Of a stretch of 64,000 bases of DNA, positions 53,325 through 61,703 are shown in pieces. The notes below the pieces were generated by a model. The model made no database searches, had not been told where the DNA came from, and saw only the letters and a program-made list of their open reading frames with translations. Numbering within the stretch: the stretch's first letter is position 1; every line of letters starts with the position of its first letter. The translations under genes and the position numbers were made by a program. The stretch comes from DASWTL01 sp966250385 (GTDB lineage: Bacteria > Bacteroidota > Bacteroidia > Sphingobacteriales > Sphingobacteriaceae): positions 1 through 64,000 of the forward strand of contig CBINHC010000001.1 of NCBI GenBank assembly GCA_966250385.1. Direction: 5' to 3'.

Positions 53325-54473
53325 TCAGGCAACCAGTTCCGCGGTACCATCCACGATAGCTGTTACATAGGTTTCCGGCCTGACGTTGAACTGCCGTTGG
53401 TAGGCCTCCGATATCCGGGTGGTGAACGCTTCGACGGATTCCTTCCGGACCAGATTGATCGTACAGCCGCCGAAGCCGCCGCCCATCATCCGGGCCCCGA
53501 TCACGGATTCGTCCGTACGGGCGTGATCCACCAGGAAGTCCAGTTCCTCGCAGCTGACCTCATAGTCCTGCCGGAGCCCGTCATGGGTCTGAAACATTTT
53601 CTTTCCAAACGCGGCCAGGTCGTTATTCTCCAGGTCCCGGCACGCTTCAAGCACCCTGATGTTCTCATGGACAACGTAAAAGCACCGCCTGTAAACGATC
53701 GTGGGCAGTTCCTCCTTATGCTCCTCCAGCAACTCGGGCGTCACATCCCGCAGACTCCGGATGCCTGGAGTTGACCGGGAAAGGATGGCAACCCCTTCCT
53801 CGCATTCGCTGCGCCGGTTATTGTACTCTGAAGATGCAAGCGAATGTTTAACCCGCGTATCGCAGAGCACGATGCGGTAACTTGACATGTCAAATGGATA
53901 GTATGCGTATTCCAGCGAACGGCAATCCAGCTTGACGACATGCCCGGCTTTCCCGAACAGGTTGGCGAACTGATCCATGATCCCGCTCATGACCCGCGCG
54001 TATTCGTGTTCGGCCTTCTGGCACATCTTCGCGATGGTGAAGAGGTCCTGGCCAAGGCCGAAGATCTCGTTCAGTCCGAAGGCGAGCCCGCATTCCACCG
54101 CCGCAGAGGACGACATCCCCGCTCCGATCGGCACATTGCCGCCATATACCACGTCAAAGTTGGGAAGGTTCAGGCCCTTCTTCCTGAACTGGGCCAGCAC
54201 GCCCAGGAGGTAGTTCTCCCATTGTTCGCCGGGTTCGAGGTCGTCCAGCCGGAATTCGGCAGTTTTCTGGAGGTCAAAGGAACACACCCGGGTGCGGTCC
54301 AGGCCGTTGGGGGCGATGCAAAAACAGATCTCCTTGTCGATTGCCGCCGGGAGGACAAACCCCTCGTTGTAGTCAGTATGCTCACCGATCAGGTTTACCC
54401 GGCCCGGCGAACGGAAGACCCGCGGCGGCCGGCCGTACAGATCGATGAACTTTTGTATAATGTCTTGAACCAT
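53325..54473 (-). CDS. galK: Galactokinase
   Basis: A 382-residue GHMP kinase that makes galactose-1-phosphate. The galactokinase signature GRVNLIGEHTDYNEG (about 25-40), the ATP-binding GAGMSSSAA motif (about 120) and the MMGGGFGGCTI motif (about 330-340) are present. The start at 54473 gives the usual length; the frame is open further upstream but runs through the promoter. No galT, galE or galM lies in the window. An exact -7 box sits upstream. Confidence 0.96.
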   Translation of the reverse strand: MVQDIIQKFIDLYGRPPRVFRSPGRVNLIGEHTDYNEGFVLPAAIDKEICFCIAPNGLDRTRVCSFDLQKTAEFRLDDLEPGEQWENYLLGVLAQFRKKGLNLPNFDVVYGGNVPIGAGMSSSAAVECGLAFGLNEIFGLGQDLFTIAKMCQKAEHEYARVMSGIMDQFANLFGKAGHVVKLDCRSLEYAYYPFDMSSYRIVLCDTRVKHSLASSEYNNRRSECEEGVAILSRSTPGIRSLRDVTPELLEEHKEELPTIVYRRCFYVVHENIRVLEACRDLENNDLAAFGKKMFQTHDGLRQDYEVSCEELDFLVDHARTDESVIGARMMGGGFGGCTINLVRKESVEAFTTRISEAYQRQFNVRPETYVTAIVDGTAELVA

Positions 54474-54499
54474 CAGGTTTACGTTTTGGTGGCGATAAC

Positions 54500-54507
54500 C
54501 AAATCTA
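54500..54507 (-). promoter_or_regulatory. Putative -7 box of galK (TAGATTTG)
   Basis: CAAATCTA on the plus strand gives an exact TAnnTTTG 27 bases upstream of the galK ATG. No -33 box at the right distance is seen. Confidence 0.5.
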
Positions 54508-54673
54508 AAAACTTTCAAATGGATATTCAGTTTTATTAATTTGTCCTGCAGACGGGGCAGCGGCTGCGGGATACAGATCCGTATGATCCGGATTCCCGGG
54601 TTGCCGCCGGTCCTCCTCCCCGGTGATTTCTTTCGTTTCAAATGTTTAAACTTGCTTAACAATTAAAGCTGAA

Positions 54674-55666
54674 ATGACCTACACTCCCAACCCCAACCGT
54701 TATAATGACATGGAATACCGCCGCTGCGGCCGCAGCGGGATCAGGCTCCCCGCGATTTCCCTCGGTCTCTGGCATAACTTCGGCCATGTGGATGTCCTGG
54801 AGAACTGCCGGAAGATTCTGAAGCAGGCCTTCGATGCCGGCATTACGCACTTTGATCTCGCGAATAACTACGGGCCGCCGCCGGGATCCGCCGAGGAGAA
54901 CTTCGGCCGCATCCTCCACGCAGATTTCGCAGGGTACCGGGATCAGATGGTCATTTCAACCAAGGCCGGCTATTACATGTGGGAAGGCCCTTATGGCGAA
55001 TGGGGTTCCAAGAAATACCTGGTTTCCAGTCTCGACCAGAGCCTGAAGCGGATGAAGCTGGATTATGTCGATATTTTCTACCATCACCGCCCGGATCCGG
55101 ATACGCCGCTGGAGGAGACCATGTCGGCTCTTGACCTGATCGTCCGGCAGGGAAAGGCGCTGTATGCCGGGATTTCCAATTACCCCGCAGATGAAGCGGA
55201 AAAGGCGATCGCCATCCTGAGGAAGCTGGGTACTCCATGCCTTATTCACCAGCCCAAGTATTCAATGTTCGAGCGATGGGTCGAGGACGATCTGCTGGAC
55301 GTGCTGGAATCGGAGGGAGTCGGCTGTATCCCGTTTTCGCCCCTTGCGCAGGGGCTGCTTACCAACAAATACCTGAACGGTATCCCGGCGGATTCGCGGG
55401 CGGCCAAACCCCATGGATTCCTGCAGGAGCATCAGCTGACCGAATCGGTTCTGAGCCAGATCAAGGCATTGAATGAAATTGCAGCCGAACGGGGGCAGTC
55501 CCTGGCGCAGATGGCCCTCGCCTGGATACTGAGGGACCCCCGGATCACGTCCGTGCTGATCGGCGTAAGCCGGCCGGAACAGCTTGACGATTCGCTGGGA
55601 TGTCTGGCCAATACGGGGTTTGATGACGAGGAGCTCCGGAAGATCGAAACGATCCTGAAGAAATAG
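54674..55666 (+). CDS. Aldo/keto reductase (YghZ-like)
   Basis: A 330-residue NADPH-dependent oxidoreductase of the aldo-keto superfamily. Catalytic positions D60 and Y65 in HFDLANNYG, a Lys in STKAGYY and His in YHHRPDPDTPLEETM match the AKR14/YghZ (glyceraldehyde-3-phosphate reductase-like) subgroup. The substrate cannot be deduced. Divergent from galK with a 200-base gap. Confidence 0.92.
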   Translation: MTYTPNPNRYNDMEYRRCGRSGIRLPAISLGLWHNFGHVDVLENCRKILKQAFDAGITHFDLANNYGPPPGSAEENFGRILHADFAGYRDQMVISTKAGYYMWEGPYGEWGSKKYLVSSLDQSLKRMKLDYVDIFYHHRPDPDTPLEETMSALDLIVRQGKALYAGISNYPADEAEKAIAILRKLGTPCLIHQPKYSMFERWVEDDLLDVLESEGVGCIPFSPLAQGLLTNKYLNGIPADSRAAKPHGFLQEHQLTESVLSQIKALNEIAAERGQSLAQMALAWILRDPRITSVLIGVSRPEQLDDSLGCLANTGFDDEELRKIETILKK

Positions 55667-55670
55667 CGGG

Positions 55671-55695
55671 CAGCGGCCGGCCCTGCCGGCCGCTG
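55671..55695. terminator. Strong GC hairpin between convergent genes
   Basis: An eleven-pair perfect GC-rich stem (55671-55681 with 55685-55695) with loop CCT. It lies between the reductase stop and the stop of the minus-strand lipoprotein gene. No T run follows on either side, so it may act as an RNA stabiliser or partial terminator. Confidence 0.55.
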
Positions 55696-56187
55696 TTACC
55701 GGAGGTCGGCAAAATCTTCCCTGGTGTAGGTTCCGGGGCCGGCATGATCGCCGGCCGGGAAATCGAAATTCACGGAAGTAATTCCGCGAACGGCTGTCAG
55801 CGACCAGGTCACTTCTGCCAGGTAGCTTTCCGCGCCTGCGGACCCCATGGACTGACTCAGGTAGGTCGCGTCCTGAATCCGGACATAAACGACGGGTTTT
55901 TTGACCCGGACCAGTTCGAGCCGGATCTTCGGATACTTGATATTGGCAGCCTCAATGACCGATTGCGGAGTGATCCGGGTTGTGTCCCGGGCGACCAGGT
56001 GCGTTTCTCCGGTTTCTGCATTGATCTCGGTTTCAAACGGCAAGCCGGGGGCCCCGGGATTTTCAGCGGTCACTTCCGGCGTGCGGACCTCGGGGATCTC
56101 ATGATCCCTTTCACGGGCATCTTTCCGGTCGCTCTGGCAGGAATGGAGGACCAGGGCTAGGACGAGTACAGGCAGAATTCTTCTCAT
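55696..56187 (-). CDS. Lipoprotein, hypothetical
   Basis: A 163-residue predicted lipoprotein. The signal peptide ends in LVLHSC, with the lipidated Cys17. The mature part is soluble, with no recognised domain, and contains a proline/glutamate-rich early segment and a beta-rich C-terminus. It starts 3 bases after the SDR stop, so it belongs to the phhA operon; its role there is not evident. Confidence 0.75.
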   Translation of the reverse strand: MRRILPVLVLALVLHSCQSDRKDARERDHEIPEVRTPEVTAENPGAPGLPFETEINAETGETHLVARDTTRITPQSVIEAANIKYPKIRLELVRVKKPVVYVRIQDATYLSQSMGSAGAESYLAEVTWSLTAVRGITSVNFDFPAGDHAGPGTYTREDFADLR

Positions 56188-56190
56188 AGG

Positions 56191-56895
56191 TCAGGGAGTT
56201 GTGACGGAGACCGGCAATACTTTGCCATTGAACAGTTTATGACCGGTCCTGGCGAAATCAGCGATGTATTTACCCATTTCAAAAGCCATGACCGGGGACT
56301 GGTATTCAGGAAAAGCCTTTTCCAGCATTTCTGTCTGTGCGGATCCCAGGGCCAGGCAGTTGATCTTGATTCCATAGTCTGCCAGCTCCGGCGCAAGGCA
56401 TTCCGTCAGGGTATGAAGTGCCGACTTACTGGCCGAATATGCGGCAAGCCCCGGAAACTTCACGCTGCCCTGATAGCCGCCCATACTGCCAATATTGACG
56501 ATGTGGGCGCCTGAATTCATCAGCGGAAGGAGCTGCTGGATCATTTTGACGTGGCCAAGCAGGTTGCTTTGCAGCATTTCCGCGAAATCGAGCTGATTCA
56601 GCTCAGTAAAGGGCTTGTTGATCAGGGTCCCGGCATTGTTGATCAGGATATCCACCGTGCCGACGCGCTCTTTTATGAAGGGTACGAGACTGCCCGGATA
56701 GTCGTCATGAACGATGTCAAATTTGGCCGGGTACAGGTTGCAGGTCGGATTCAGTCCGGTTGCGATCTCATAAAGTCTGCGCAGCTTGTCTTCGGAACGC
56801 GCCAGGGCGATCACATTATTGCTGCTGTCCAGTATCAGTTCCAGTACGGCTTCAAAACCAACACCACTGCTGGCTCCGGTGATAACGATATTCAT
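56191..56895 (-). CDS. Short-chain dehydrogenase/reductase (SDR)
   Basis: A 234-residue classical SDR. The nucleotide motif is GASSGVG (7-13), the structural NNAG lies near residue 88, and the active site is Ser in NIGSMGG (about 138) with YSASK (Tyr about 152, Lys about 156). It begins 6 bases after the phhA stop. As aromatic amino acid hydroxylases need a pterin that must be reduced again, and mammalian dihydropteridine reductase is an SDR, this enzyme might recycle the pterin; this is inference from position only. Confidence 0.9.
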   Translation of the reverse strand: MNIVITGASSGVGFEAVLELILDSSNNVIALARSEDKLRRLYEIATGLNPTCNLYPAKFDIVHDDYPGSLVPFIKERVGTVDILINNAGTLINKPFTELNQLDFAEMLQSNLLGHVKMIQQLLPLMNSGAHIVNIGSMGGYQGSVKFPGLAAYSASKSALHTLTECLAPELADYGIKINCLALGSAQTEMLEKAFPEYQSPVMAFEMGKYIADFARTGHKLFNGKVLPVSVTTP

Positions 56896-56901
56896 AGTGT
56901 C

Positions 56902-58683
56902 TTATTCTGTAGTATCCAGTTGAGCAACAGGATGTTCAATCAGGTGAAATCCGTCCCGGATCAGTTTAGCGTATTCAGGTTCAGAGGAGGCTTTCAGCTC
57001 CAGGTAAATGGTGATCTCCCGGACAATTTCCGGGTACAGGTTCTCCTGACGCAGGATCTCAAGGACTTCCAGGGCGCAAAGCCAGTCGTCCCTGAAATCG
57101 CTTTTCAGGCGGTTCCATACCCCGGGAAGCCGGTCATGGCCGGCATGCTGTTCGCGGCATTCCCGGACGATCCGGAACAGGTCATGGTATTCTTTTTCCG
57201 TTTCGGTGAACACCGGGTGCGCCGTCCTGGTCTGGGACACCAGCGCGATCTCTTCGAATGCATCCTTATCAGCCGCACCGCAGAACACGGAGACGATCCG
57301 GTCGCCGACCGCCATGTCAAAGGTACCCCAGGATGGTTCAAAATAGGTTCTGCCGTGGTTGTCGGAGACCGTGCAGTCCGAGAAGGTGACCACCAGGAGA
57401 TTTCCCTTGCGGATAAGCAGGTCTTCAACCTGGCCGGACACTGTGATTCCGCTCTGGAATTCCAGGGTTGTCCGCCGGCCTTTTTCGATGCCTGCCTGCT
57501 GAAGTTCCTCCGATGAAAAATCTTCGATACCCTTGTGATGCCCCTTCAGGCGGCCGACAGGGGAGGAGAAACCGTCCGCGTGGTAGGTTTTTCCGTGACC
57601 TTCGAGCTGCTTGTTACCGAAGGACAGGGCAGAAGGCCCCGAGGTCTTCAGGAAGGTCGTATCGTTCTTGTAATCGAATCCGACATCGGTGAACACGCCG
57701 CTCACCTGCAGCCCCGAGCTGTAGACGGCCGTGCAGGTGTTCCTGCATTCGACCGCTTTAAGGAGCCCTTCCGTGCCGCCCCGGCGGAAAGCCATTGTGT
57801 CGGCAAATTCCTCCAGCACGTTGATCAGGTTCTGGAAGGTGGGCGTCACAAAAAGCTGCGGTTGTTCCTTGGTTATATCAAACGGGTAATTAACCGCATC
57901 GATCGTGTACCAGATCTTTTTCACCTCCGGCTGCATGCAGCTTGAACTTTCCCCGATCGAAGAGAGCAGACCGGCGCCGTAGATCTTCGGATCCTCCAGG
58001 GTGCCGATCAGACCGTATTCGACCGTCCACCAGTGCAGCCGGCTCAGCAGGGCCATTTCAGATGGTTCGCCCAGGTTCTCCTGGCAGAATGCGACTTTCT
58101 TTTCCGCCTTGCGGATCTCAGCCGGATCGGCATTGGGCATTTCTTTCAGGATGGACAGCTCGCGGATCGCTTCATAAAGCTCAAAGTCCCTTGAAGAGAA
58201 CATCGCCTTGGCGCCGATCGAGCCGAAATAACTTAAGTACTGGTTATACTCGCGGTCGGCAATGATGGGGGCATGGCCGGCGGATTCATGAATGATATCC
58301 GGGGCAGGTGTATATTCGATATGTTTCAGCTGCCGGATGTCGGCAGCAATGACCAGGACGTTATAGGCCTGGTATTCCATAAAGGCAGCAGGGGGGATGA
58401 ACCCGTCGACGGTCACTGCGCCCCAGCCGATCTTTGCCAGGGCATCGTTCATCTCCTGAAGATTCGGGATCTTTTCGATGGTCAGGCCCGCCTTCTGCAG
58501 GCCGGGAATATAAGGGTAGTAGGCTACATCCTTCAGGTAACTGTAGTTCTGACGCATAACGTACCGCCAGACGGCGTGATCGACCGGCGTGTATTTTTCA
58601 TAGGCCTGCTCTACAATGAACTGTTTCAGGTGCATCGGCAGCCTAGCAACCTGCGGATTGTTAAAGTCGTTGAATTCCGTCAT
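56902..58683 (-). CDS. phhA: Aromatic amino acid hydroxylase (phenylalanine 4-monooxygenase), long form
   Basis: A 593-residue pterin- and iron-dependent hydroxylase, about twice the usual bacterial length of some 260-300. Iron ligands are H132 and H137 in the HESAGHAPI motif and E222 in HWWTVEYGL. A WWTVEYG and an SSIGESSS segment are typical of the catalytic core (about 85-300). The remaining 290 residues (about 300-593) contain beta-rich and helical parts with no domain I recognise. It should convert phenylalanine to tyrosine, feeding hpd and hmgA located about 11 kb away on the same strand. It heads an operon with an SDR and a lipoprotein. Confidence 0.93.
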   Translation of the reverse strand: MTEFNDFNNPQVARLPMHLKQFIVEQAYEKYTPVDHAVWRYVMRQNYSYLKDVAYYPYIPGLQKAGLTIEKIPNLQEMNDALAKIGWGAVTVDGFIPPAAFMEYQAYNVLVIAADIRQLKHIEYTPAPDIIHESAGHAPIIADREYNQYLSYFGSIGAKAMFSSRDFELYEAIRELSILKEMPNADPAEIRKAEKKVAFCQENLGEPSEMALLSRLHWWTVEYGLIGTLEDPKIYGAGLLSSIGESSSCMQPEVKKIWYTIDAVNYPFDITKEQPQLFVTPTFQNLINVLEEFADTMAFRRGGTEGLLKAVECRNTCTAVYSSGLQVSGVFTDVGFDYKNDTTFLKTSGPSALSFGNKQLEGHGKTYHADGFSSPVGRLKGHHKGIEDFSSEELQQAGIEKGRRTTLEFQSGITVSGQVEDLLIRKGNLLVVTFSDCTVSDNHGRTYFEPSWGTFDMAVGDRIVSVFCGAADKDAFEEIALVSQTRTAHPVFTETEKEYHDLFRIVRECREQHAGHDRLPGVWNRLKSDFRDDWLCALEVLEILRQENLYPEIVREITIYLELKASSEPEYAKLIRDGFHLIEHPVAQLDTTE

Positions 58684-58723
58684 AAAGCTAATTTTTATCC
58701 GGGGGCCAGAACCCTAAAGGTAG

Positions 58724-58755
58724 CAAATTTAGTGTCCTGACTGCACTTGAGTAAA
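58724..58755 (-). promoter_or_regulatory. Promoter of phhA operon (-33 TTTA, -7 TAAATTTG)
   Basis: On the minus strand TTTA (58752-58755) is 20 bases from TAAATTTG (58724-58731), matching the Bacteroidota promoter pattern. The phhA ATG is 41 bases downstream. Confidence 0.7.
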
Positions 58756-58766
58756 CATTTTAAACC

Positions 58767-58774
58767 TATTTTTG
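58767..58774 (+). promoter_or_regulatory. -7 box of epimerase gene (TATTTTTG)
   Basis: An exact TAnnTTTG lies 6 bases before the ATG at 58781, so the transcript would start at or near the start codon. It stands back to back with the phhA promoter. CTTG at 58746-58749 is a possible -33 but with 17-base spacing. Confidence 0.6.
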
Positions 58775-58780
58775 TGCCCG

Positions 58781-59731
58781 ATGACCCCTTCGAAAAAAAT
58801 TTTAGTGACCGGGGGAGCAGGCTTTATCGGCAGCAATCTGATCCGGAGTCTGTTAGCTCTGGGTCATGAAGTCCTGTGCCTCGATAATTTCGACCCGTTC
58901 TATCCCAGGTCGCGCAAAGAACAAAATATCGCCCCGTTTCTGAGCCACCGCGGCTTTCGGCTTGTCGAAGGCGACATCAATGACCAGGACCTGCTCGGCA
59001 CCCTTCCGGAGATCGATGTGATCGTACACCTGGCAGCCCGGGCAGGGGTCCGGCCCAGTATCGAGGATCCCGTCGAATACCAGAAAGTGAACGTGAACGG
59101 TACGCAGGTCCTCCTGGAGTTCGCAAGATCGCGGAACATCCGGCATTTCGTGTTCGCCTCATCGAGCAGCGTCTATGGTGTGAACCCGAATGTGCCCTGG
59201 AAGGAATCCGAACAGCTGCTTCCGATCAGCCCGTACGCGTCTACCAAACTATCGGGGGAGATGCTCGGGCATGTATACAGTCATCTCTACGGCATCCGGT
59301 TCATCGCCCTGCGTTTTTTTACCGTTTACGGCCCGGGTCAGCGGCCCGATCTGGCGATCCACAAGTTCTTCAGCGCCATAGCTGACGGCCGGCCGCTGCC
59401 GGTCTACGGCGACGGATCTACCAGCAGGGATTATACGTTTGTGGAAGATTCGGTGCGCGGGATCCTGGCGGCTATTGAATATGACCGGTCCCTGTTCGAG
59501 GTGATCAACGTGGGTAATAACCAGACGGTCGGGCTGAGCGATCTGATCGCCCGCATTGAAGAAACGATCGGAAAGAAGGCGGTGATCGACCGGAAACCGG
59601 AACAGCCCGGAGACGTTCCGCATACCTTTGCGGACATCAGCAAAGCCAGGAAGCTGCTTGGCTACGACCCGTCGGAGCCGCTGTCTGAAGGCTTGAGAAA
59701 GTTCTATTCCTGGTTCCGGGAAGCCCGGTAA
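58781..59731 (+). CDS. NAD-dependent nucleotide-sugar epimerase (extended SDR)
   Basis: A 316-residue extended SDR. The NAD motif TGGAGFIGS (8-16), the SSSVYG motif, the YASTK catalytic pair (Tyr about 152, Lys about 156) and FFTVYGPGQRPD are seen. These fit UDP-glucuronate 4-epimerases and related nucleotide-sugar epimerases used for capsule or LPS sugars. ATG at 58781 was preferred to TTG at 58772, which lies in the -7 box. It converges on a flippase-like membrane gene. Confidence 0.92.
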   Translation: MTPSKKILVTGGAGFIGSNLIRSLLALGHEVLCLDNFDPFYPRSRKEQNIAPFLSHRGFRLVEGDINDQDLLGTLPEIDVIVHLAARAGVRPSIEDPVEYQKVNVNGTQVLLEFARSRNIRHFVFASSSSVYGVNPNVPWKESEQLLPISPYASTKLSGEMLGHVYSHLYGIRFIALRFFTVYGPGQRPDLAIHKFFSAIADGRPLPVYGDGSTSRDYTFVEDSVRGILAAIEYDRSLFEVINVGNNQTVGLSDLIARIEETIGKKAVIDRKPEQPGDVPHTFADISKARKLLGYDPSEPLSEGLRKFYSWFREAR

Positions 59732-59740
59732 CGAAAAGTT

Positions 59741-60622
59741 TTATTCGATTTTCAGTGTTTTTTCGCCCAGCGCCTGCGGGTTGAAAACGAAGTAGATGCC
59801 GCTGAAGGATAATACCGCCGATATGATATAAAATACCAGGCTGATCAGTACGGCAATGTGCTCGTCGAATCCCAGGTACTGCGCGCCATAGACAAATACG
59901 ATCTCACGGGCACCCAGGCCGCCCACCGTAAACGGAAAGATGGCCACCAGCGACGAGACCAGGAACATGAACAGGTATGGAGCGAACTTGCCCTGGAAGT
60001 TCAGCGAGTACAGGATGAAGATGACGGCGATCAGCTGCATGGACTGAACCAGAATAGCTTTCAGATGGGTCCGGGTGAACTTTTTGGTGTAATCCGGAAA
60101 GGTCTTGCGCAGGACCAGGTAGTAGATAACGGTCCCTGCGGCCACCGTAAGGATCGGTATCCATGCCGGAATCCCCAGGTATGGAATGAAGATGACGAGC
60201 GCCGAGATGATCAGTCCGAGCGCCCACAGGCCGCTCAGCCGGTCAAAGAAAATGGCCCAGAACAGTTTCTTGGTCGGCTTATCGAATTTCTTTCGGAGCA
60301 GGAAGATCTTGTAACCGTCTCCCCCTATTCCGCCCGGAAGGAAGAGGTTGTAAAACATCCCCAGGAGGTAGATCTTAAAGTTGTACAGCGGGGTAATATC
60401 CAGCCCGATACCGCTGAAGAAATTGCGGAGCCTCGACGAGGAGATGATCTGTGAGATCAGGAAAAAGGCGAAGGCAATCACCAGGTACAGGGGATTGGAA
60501 TCGCTCAGCGCTTCCTTCAGGTCCTTCGGGTTTACTTTCTTGAATACCAGGAATAAAGATAACCCCGTTACTCCTACCTTCAAAAGGAGCTTAACGATGC
60601 TCCAGATTCTCTGTTTGTCCAT
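59741..60622 (-). CDS. Flippase-like integral membrane protein (LPG synthase TM region family)
   Basis: A 293-residue protein with about seven or eight membrane helices of the PF03706 (UPF0104) family. The NLFLPGGIGGDGYKIFLLRKK motif (about 92-112) and VGGLGAREIVFVYG (about 235-248) are characteristic. Members include flippase-like partners of glycosyltransferases and the membrane half of lysylphosphatidylglycerol synthase. The start ATG at 60622 overlaps the GT2 gene by 32 bases, so they are probably translated together. Transport of a glycolipid is a plausible role. Confidence 0.85.
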   Translation of the reverse strand: MDKQRIWSIVKLLLKVGVTGLSLFLVFKKVNPKDLKEALSDSNPLYLVIAFAFFLISQIISSSRLRNFFSGIGLDITPLYNFKIYLLGMFYNLFLPGGIGGDGYKIFLLRKKFDKPTKKLFWAIFFDRLSGLWALGLIISALVIFIPYLGIPAWIPILTVAAGTVIYYLVLRKTFPDYTKKFTRTHLKAILVQSMQLIAVIFILYSLNFQGKFAPYLFMFLVSSLVAIFPFTVGGLGAREIVFVYGAQYLGFDEHIAVLISLVFYIISAVLSFSGIYFVFNPQALGEKTLKIE

Positions 60623-61553
60623 CAAATACTCTTCTTACCTGATAAGTTTTACGGTGTGTGCCTTCAAAATAGGTGCGGACGCTGATCTCCGCGATGATGC
60701 CGATCGTGATCAGCTGGATTCCTCCGAGCAGGAGGATCAGCCCGAGTATGAGCAGGGGCTTTCCCCAGATGTCCTGGCCGGTAAGCTTAAGGATCAGAAG
60801 GTATACATTGATTAGGGCCCCCAGACCGAACGAAATGAACCCGAGCGTGCCGAACAGGTGCATCGGTTTCTGGATGTATTTCCGGAAAAATACCATGGTA
60901 ATCAGATCGGCCATGACCTTAAAGGTCCGGTTCAGTCCATATTTGGACTTCCCGTACCTGCGGGCGTGATGCTTGACATCGACCTGTGTGATGCTCGCAC
61001 CCTGGAGTTTGGCCAGCACCGGGATGAACCGGTGGAGCTCGCCGTAGATGCCGAGGTCCTCGGCAATCTCCCGCTTGAAGATTTTCAGGGTACACCCGTA
61101 GTCCTTGATGTGCACTCCGGTCATCCGGCGGATAATGGCATTCGCAATTTTTGAAGGAATCTTCCGGAGAAACATGCCGTCGCGGCGGTTCTTGCGGTTT
61201 CCCGCTACGACGTCCCAGTCTTCCTCCTTCAGCTTGGCCAGCATGAACGGAATATCGGAAGGATCATTCTGCAAATCGCCGTCCAGCAGGGCGATATAGG
61301 TTCCGGCGGCATGATCGATCCCGGCCGTCATGGCCGTACTCTGGCCGTAGTTCTTCCTGAGTTCAACCAGCCGGATCCGGTTGCCCGCGTTCTTCCGGAT
61401 CTCGCGCTGCGTTCCGTCGTCAGAACCGTCATCCACAAAGACCACCTCATAGTCGATCCCGCGTAACGCCTCATCCAGTGCGTTGATCAGCGGACCGATG
61501 TTTTCCCGTTCATTCAGGACAGTTATAACAACTGACAGTTCTTTCATGCTCAT
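60591..61553 (-). CDS. GT2 polyprenyl-phosphate glycosyltransferase
   Basis: A 320-residue glycosyltransferase of the DPM synthase/ArnC/CsbB type. The catalytic domain (about 1-225) has VVITVLNE, FVDDGS and ALLDGDLQNDP (DxD-like) motifs and a KHHARRYGKSKYGL segment near the domain end. Two C-terminal helices (about 230-305) anchor it to the membrane. It probably charges a polyprenyl phosphate with a sugar used by the ArnT-like enzyme encoded divergently. ATG at 61553 was chosen; ATG at 61547 is an alternative. Confidence 0.9.
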   Translation of the reverse strand: MSMKELSVVITVLNERENIGPLINALDEALRGIDYEVVFVDDGSDDGTQREIRKNAGNRIRLVELRKNYGQSTAMTAGIDHAAGTYIALLDGDLQNDPSDIPFMLAKLKEEDWDVVAGNRKNRRDGMFLRKIPSKIANAIIRRMTGVHIKDYGCTLKIFKREIAEDLGIYGELHRFIPVLAKLQGASITQVDVKHHARRYGKSKYGLNRTFKVMADLITMVFFRKYIQKPMHLFGTLGFISFGLGALINVYLLILKLTGQDIWGKPLLILGLILLLGGIQLITIGIIAEISVRTYFEGTHRKTYQVRRVFDGQTENLEHR

Positions 61554-61671
61554 ACAGGCAGCTCCCCGGGAACCCGGTGAGCGGTTGCCAAAAAAATTTG
61601 TCAAAGGTAAGAAAATCGATCAATGGGAAGGAAGCCCGCAAAGTCGCAGGCTGAATATTGTTACACTTCTT

Positions 61672-61679
61672 TACCTTTG
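61672..61679 (+). promoter_or_regulatory. Putative -7 box of ArnT-like gene (TACCTTTG)
   Basis: An exact TAnnTTTG lies 24 bases before the ATG at 61704. No good -33 is seen. Confidence 0.5.
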
Positions 61680-61703
61680 CCGGAATAATTGTTCTGTCCG
61701 AAT

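Noticed and set aside
54474..54662. A 63-codon N-terminal extension of galK
   Set aside because: It contains the promoter box and has no galactokinase similarity.
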